64,000 bases of DNA from Caprella mutica (Eukaryota > Arthropoda > Malacostraca > Amphipoda > Caprellidae), in contig CANNZV010000266.1 in NCBI GenBank assembly GCA_947561585.1, positions 168,882 through 232,881 of the forward strand, given 5' to 3'. The stretch's first letter is position 1. Each line of letters starts with the position of its first letter. A program made the position numbers and the translations under genes. The notes below the pieces were generated by a model. The model was given only the letters and a program-made list of their open reading frames with translations, had not been told where the DNA came from and ran no database searches. Of the stretch, positions 61,166 to 64,000 are shown one piece after another.

Positions 61166-62266
61166 GTTCAGTGCACCAAATACAAACTGGGTTGCAACAT
61201 AACATGATAACAGTAACTCGTATCATCGCCACCGATAATCATCGTATGACATGCAGTTACTGAGATTAGGTTTCTCTAATCTAAAACTTGAATTAATTTG
61301 CATTCAATTAGGTAGCTGATTTGTCAAATATGGTTTGAATCAACTTCATATTATAAATTTATAAATAAAAATTATAAATTTATAAATATACCTAAATTAT
61401 GAATAAATTTATAAATAAATTATATCTTCCTTATTATTTAGCAAAGATGCGACAATGTGAGAGTACCTAGGAGGCTAGGTTCAGTAACTGGCTAACTGCC
61501 TATTTTCAAGCCATCAGCTCGCACTTGAGTCAGAGTGACCAGGTGAGGCGAGTCTAACTACTGGCATGAGAGTAGGGTCACGCAGGTAAATTGCGGCCCT
61601 TTAATTTTTGATTGCAGCCCTCTCAAGAGTCTAAAACATTCTGAACCGAAATTACATTAAAATGTTGCATAGCTATCAAAAGAAACACAGTGCATGCTAT
61701 AATTTATTAATTTAAGTTTTTATGTGTGTTTCCAGCCAAGTAAAATTGTATGTCTCATAAACTCACCATTTCTCTCTCTAGCTCTCTCCAAAATTCAACA
61801 AATTCTCTCCAAAATGATCAAATTATCATTAATTCTCTCCAAAATAACATTGTAGCATAGGAGAAAAATAGATAAAACTAGCCATTTGCAATTGACGGGC
61901 TCAAAATAACTATCACAAACTCGCCATTAAAATGGCGAGTTTGGACATGCTTTATTACTTGACCCGCAGCTAAATTAATGGTAACATAGGAATTAATTCA
62001 AGAACTCCCACAGAGATCTCAAATTTCTAAAATCCAATCAAAAACTCCCGCAGAGAGTCTTGGAAAAATGTTCCATATTCTGCAGACTGGCGGCTAACTG
62101 ATAAGTTTTTATTTACACATCAGACTGAAAGTTTACAATAGTTACCCCATACCTAAAATTACAATTACAGTTTTCTATGATGAATTTTATTTTCTATTCC
62201 AAATTAAACATCTCAATTGAATAATTAAACTGTGTAGTATAAACATTGGATTCAGGTACCGTCAGG

Positions 62267-62420
62267 CCACTCTGGAAAGAGTGTTTTTTTCTGATGGATT
62301 AATTACTCTGTTGGAGTTTAGCAAACCTTAAAATACAATAATAAATTAATGCAAACTGTATAATCTGAAGCAATTAGCCTCTAAAATTCATCTGTTAGCC
62401 TTAGGTATTTTCCAGAGTGG
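62267..62420. mobile_element. 154-bp MITE with perfect 8-bp target duplication
   Basis: CCACTCTGGAAA at the left and its exact reverse complement at the right, flanked by CCGTCAGG on both sides (62259-62266, 62421-62428). An 8-bp duplication suggests hAT or a relative, although the terminal bases are not the usual hAT ones. The perfect duplication suggests a recent insertion. Confidence 0.85.
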
Positions 62421-62428
62421 CCGTCAGG

Positions 62429-63404
62429 CGTCAGACATGAATTTGATACGACAATTAGGTACCTATCAAATTCACTCCATTTATCATTAATCTGTATTCA
62501 AATTACCTATCTATTAGAATGTACAGTGGTGCGCCGTACTGGTGTGCGCCGCTCAGCTTTTAGATACGTATCGATCAGTGATCACTGGATCTGCTAACTG
62601 GAGAAACTCAGAAAGCCGATCATCATTGACGATGAAAATAGCACTAAGTAGCAAGGAAGTTATAGTACTCTAAGTAGGTACCTAATGCCACATAACCAAG
62701 AAAGAGTGGAGTCAGTTGACTACCTGCAACTTGAACCTTCAACCAAGACTGCCTACCTCAGCTCAAGCTGTAAGCCTGTAACCTATTGTACTCTGCAACC
62801 TTGTCTGTCGAGTGTCGAGCACCAAAGACATATGACCACAGTTCATGCATATGACCGTATAGCTACCTTGCGGAACAACATATAGGTATTGAAAGTTGGA
62901 CATGTTCAAAGAGACTGAACATGTTAAAGCATCATATGAGGAATAACATTGCATGTTATTTCTGCGCCTAATAGCTACGAGTGACGTTTCGTTGATATTT
63001 ATATATATATATATATATACCAAGCCTTGATATATACCTAGATAATGGTAATGGAGCTTTCCAAATCTACTTCAGCTTAGAAACCTAACGCGTAATACAT
63101 TTTGATGATGTCACTATACTTATAGTGCTTATAGTATGAGCTCCATGTATGACGTCATTCGTAGAAAACTATTTTGCCTGTCCTATAAAGTGTAAATATG
63201 TACCATCATTGCGATGCTAACTTAGGTACTATGTAAATGTAAAATTTCGAGCAAATTAGGAAGTTAAATGAGGTCTTTGATATATTTACTATTTTAATGT
63301 GTTGCTAATTATTTTATTTAGTTAGATGAATAAAAACCTCCCTCTACGAGTTTACATACCTACCACAGTACTATGTACCTACCAAATTCAGAGAATTTGA
63401 GAAA
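62429..63404. other. No gene recognised
   Basis: Moderately AT-rich sequence. A TA microsatellite lies at 62999-63018. The open frames at 62685-62885 (plus) and 62763-63023 (minus) overlap and have no supporting motifs. Confidence 0.4.
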
Positions 63405-64000
63405 TGCGTTTCCCATTTGACGACCCCCACCAAAATTAATTTAAATTTTATATACCTATGTATTTTTGTCCATTTAATCCGAAAATCATAACTATTTTCT
63501 GTAGAAACTCATATTTTTAAGATATGAGGGGTTAAAGTTATTTATTTCCTATGTATTACTGAAGGATTGAAAACTTTGAAAAAACTCTGTTTTTCATTTA
63601 AATTACTCAAACATTATAGATTTTTTACATGAAACTTTAATGTAGTTTGTTGTAAATAACACTTCATGATTGATTAATGACCTGGCAGGGAGGCTTTGGG
63701 GCGGCCGTACGGCCCCCGAAATACATATATCGAATATTTACAGTTTCCGTGATATTTTCCATTTATTAGGTACTTCATTACTGATATAGGGTATGTTTAA
63801 TGGGGGGCGTGCCGCCCCCAAACCTTCATTCCAGGTCATTAATAAATCGTGAACTGTGAAGTACAACAAACTAGCGGATACAACAAAATACAAATTACGA
63901 CTATCTTTGACCAAAATTTGCCCAAATGCGTGAAACACGACTAATTTCAAAGTTCTCAATCCTTCAGTAGGTAATACATAGGAAATACGATAACATCACC
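63405..64000. mobile_element. Foldback element, family A, copy 3 (runs off right edge)
   Basis: Starts CCCATTTGACGACCCCCACC, as at 39644. Arms pair through TTATTTCCTATGTATTACTG (63540) and CAGTAGGTAATACATAGG (63965). The core occurs in both orientations (63635-63715 and 63800-63885) around GGGGCGGCCGTACGGCCCC. This copy lacks the mariner insertion seen in copy 2. Confidence 0.75.

Larger units (their letters stand above)
57840..62120. mobile_element. Nest of short inverted-repeat elements with CAGTCTG(C/T)A ends
   Basis: About 4.3 kb composed almost wholly of interleaved MITE-like units whose ends read CCAGTCTG and, inverted, CAGACTGG (58057, 58277, 58339, 58697, 58862, 59373, 59593, 59846, 60452, 60910, 61157, 62082). 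Three subfamilies recur: (a) GCATGCACAATC...CTTCATGCATCTTTTGCAGA; (b) GAATATGGAACATTTTTCCA...GCTGCGGGAGATT; (c) CCACCGACATGTCGGTGG units. A fourth recurrent block, GAGTTTGGACAT with CTCGCCATTAAAATGGC, lies at 58075, 60730 and 61860. No open frame of interest. Confidence 0.75.

Noticed and set aside
62685..63023. Overlapping open frames on both strands
   Set aside because: No supporting motif; the minus frame starts in a TA microsatellite.

Overview
This is a window of AT-rich animal nuclear DNA. It has spliceosomal introns with GT..AG junctions, AATAAA signals, TATA boxes, long minisatellites and many DNA transposons. An arthropod, perhaps a hemipteran-like insect, is my guess from the siRNA-class look of the Argonaute and the mix of mariner, hAT, Harbinger and piggyBac-type elements; nothing in the window proves the taxon. 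I see no tRNA, rRNA, CRISPR array or prokaryotic gene.

Two genes are secure. On the + strand, 4308-9607 holds the 3' nine exons of TMEM245, a multi-pass membrane protein of the AI-2E transporter-like superfamily; its 5' exons lie left of the window. On the - strand, 47519-54641 holds a complete nine-exon Argonaute of 964 codons with the DEDH slicer tetrad. Every splice phase in both genes closes.

Three further gene models are read from the DNA itself. Two secreted, Thr-rich precursors (13319-13789 on - and 24660-25019 on +) end in the same four-cysteine tail and share an architecture: TATA box, a short 5'UTR intron and a single coding exon. A five-exon single-pass membrane protein of about 341 codons with a PPxY motif lies on the - strand (29596-35490). 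A possible 49-codon membrane microprotein lies at 10306-10741 (+). A CpG-containing ATGGCGG/CRE region at 11890-12131 looks like a divergent promoter.

The layout from left to right is: a 20-bp satellite-like array (1-3080); TMEM245; the microprotein candidate and promoter; peptide gene 1; a quiet AT-rich stretch with a polypurine tract; a transposon-rich stretch (19.7-29.1 kb) that contains peptide gene 2 between inverted mariner-like ends; the membrane-protein gene with a large intronic minisatellite; nested foldback, mariner and hAT elements (36.9-45.3 kb); Argonaute with three minisatellites in or beside it and a pair of palindromic MITEs in an intron; and a dense nest of short inverted-repeat elements (56.9-62.4 kb).

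I see no operon-like cooperation among the genes. The most interesting items are the paralogous cysteine-tailed peptide genes, the unidentified PPxY membrane protein, a short core sequence shared by otherwise different foldback elements, and the clustering of hairpin-forming and tandem repeats around an Argonaute locus.
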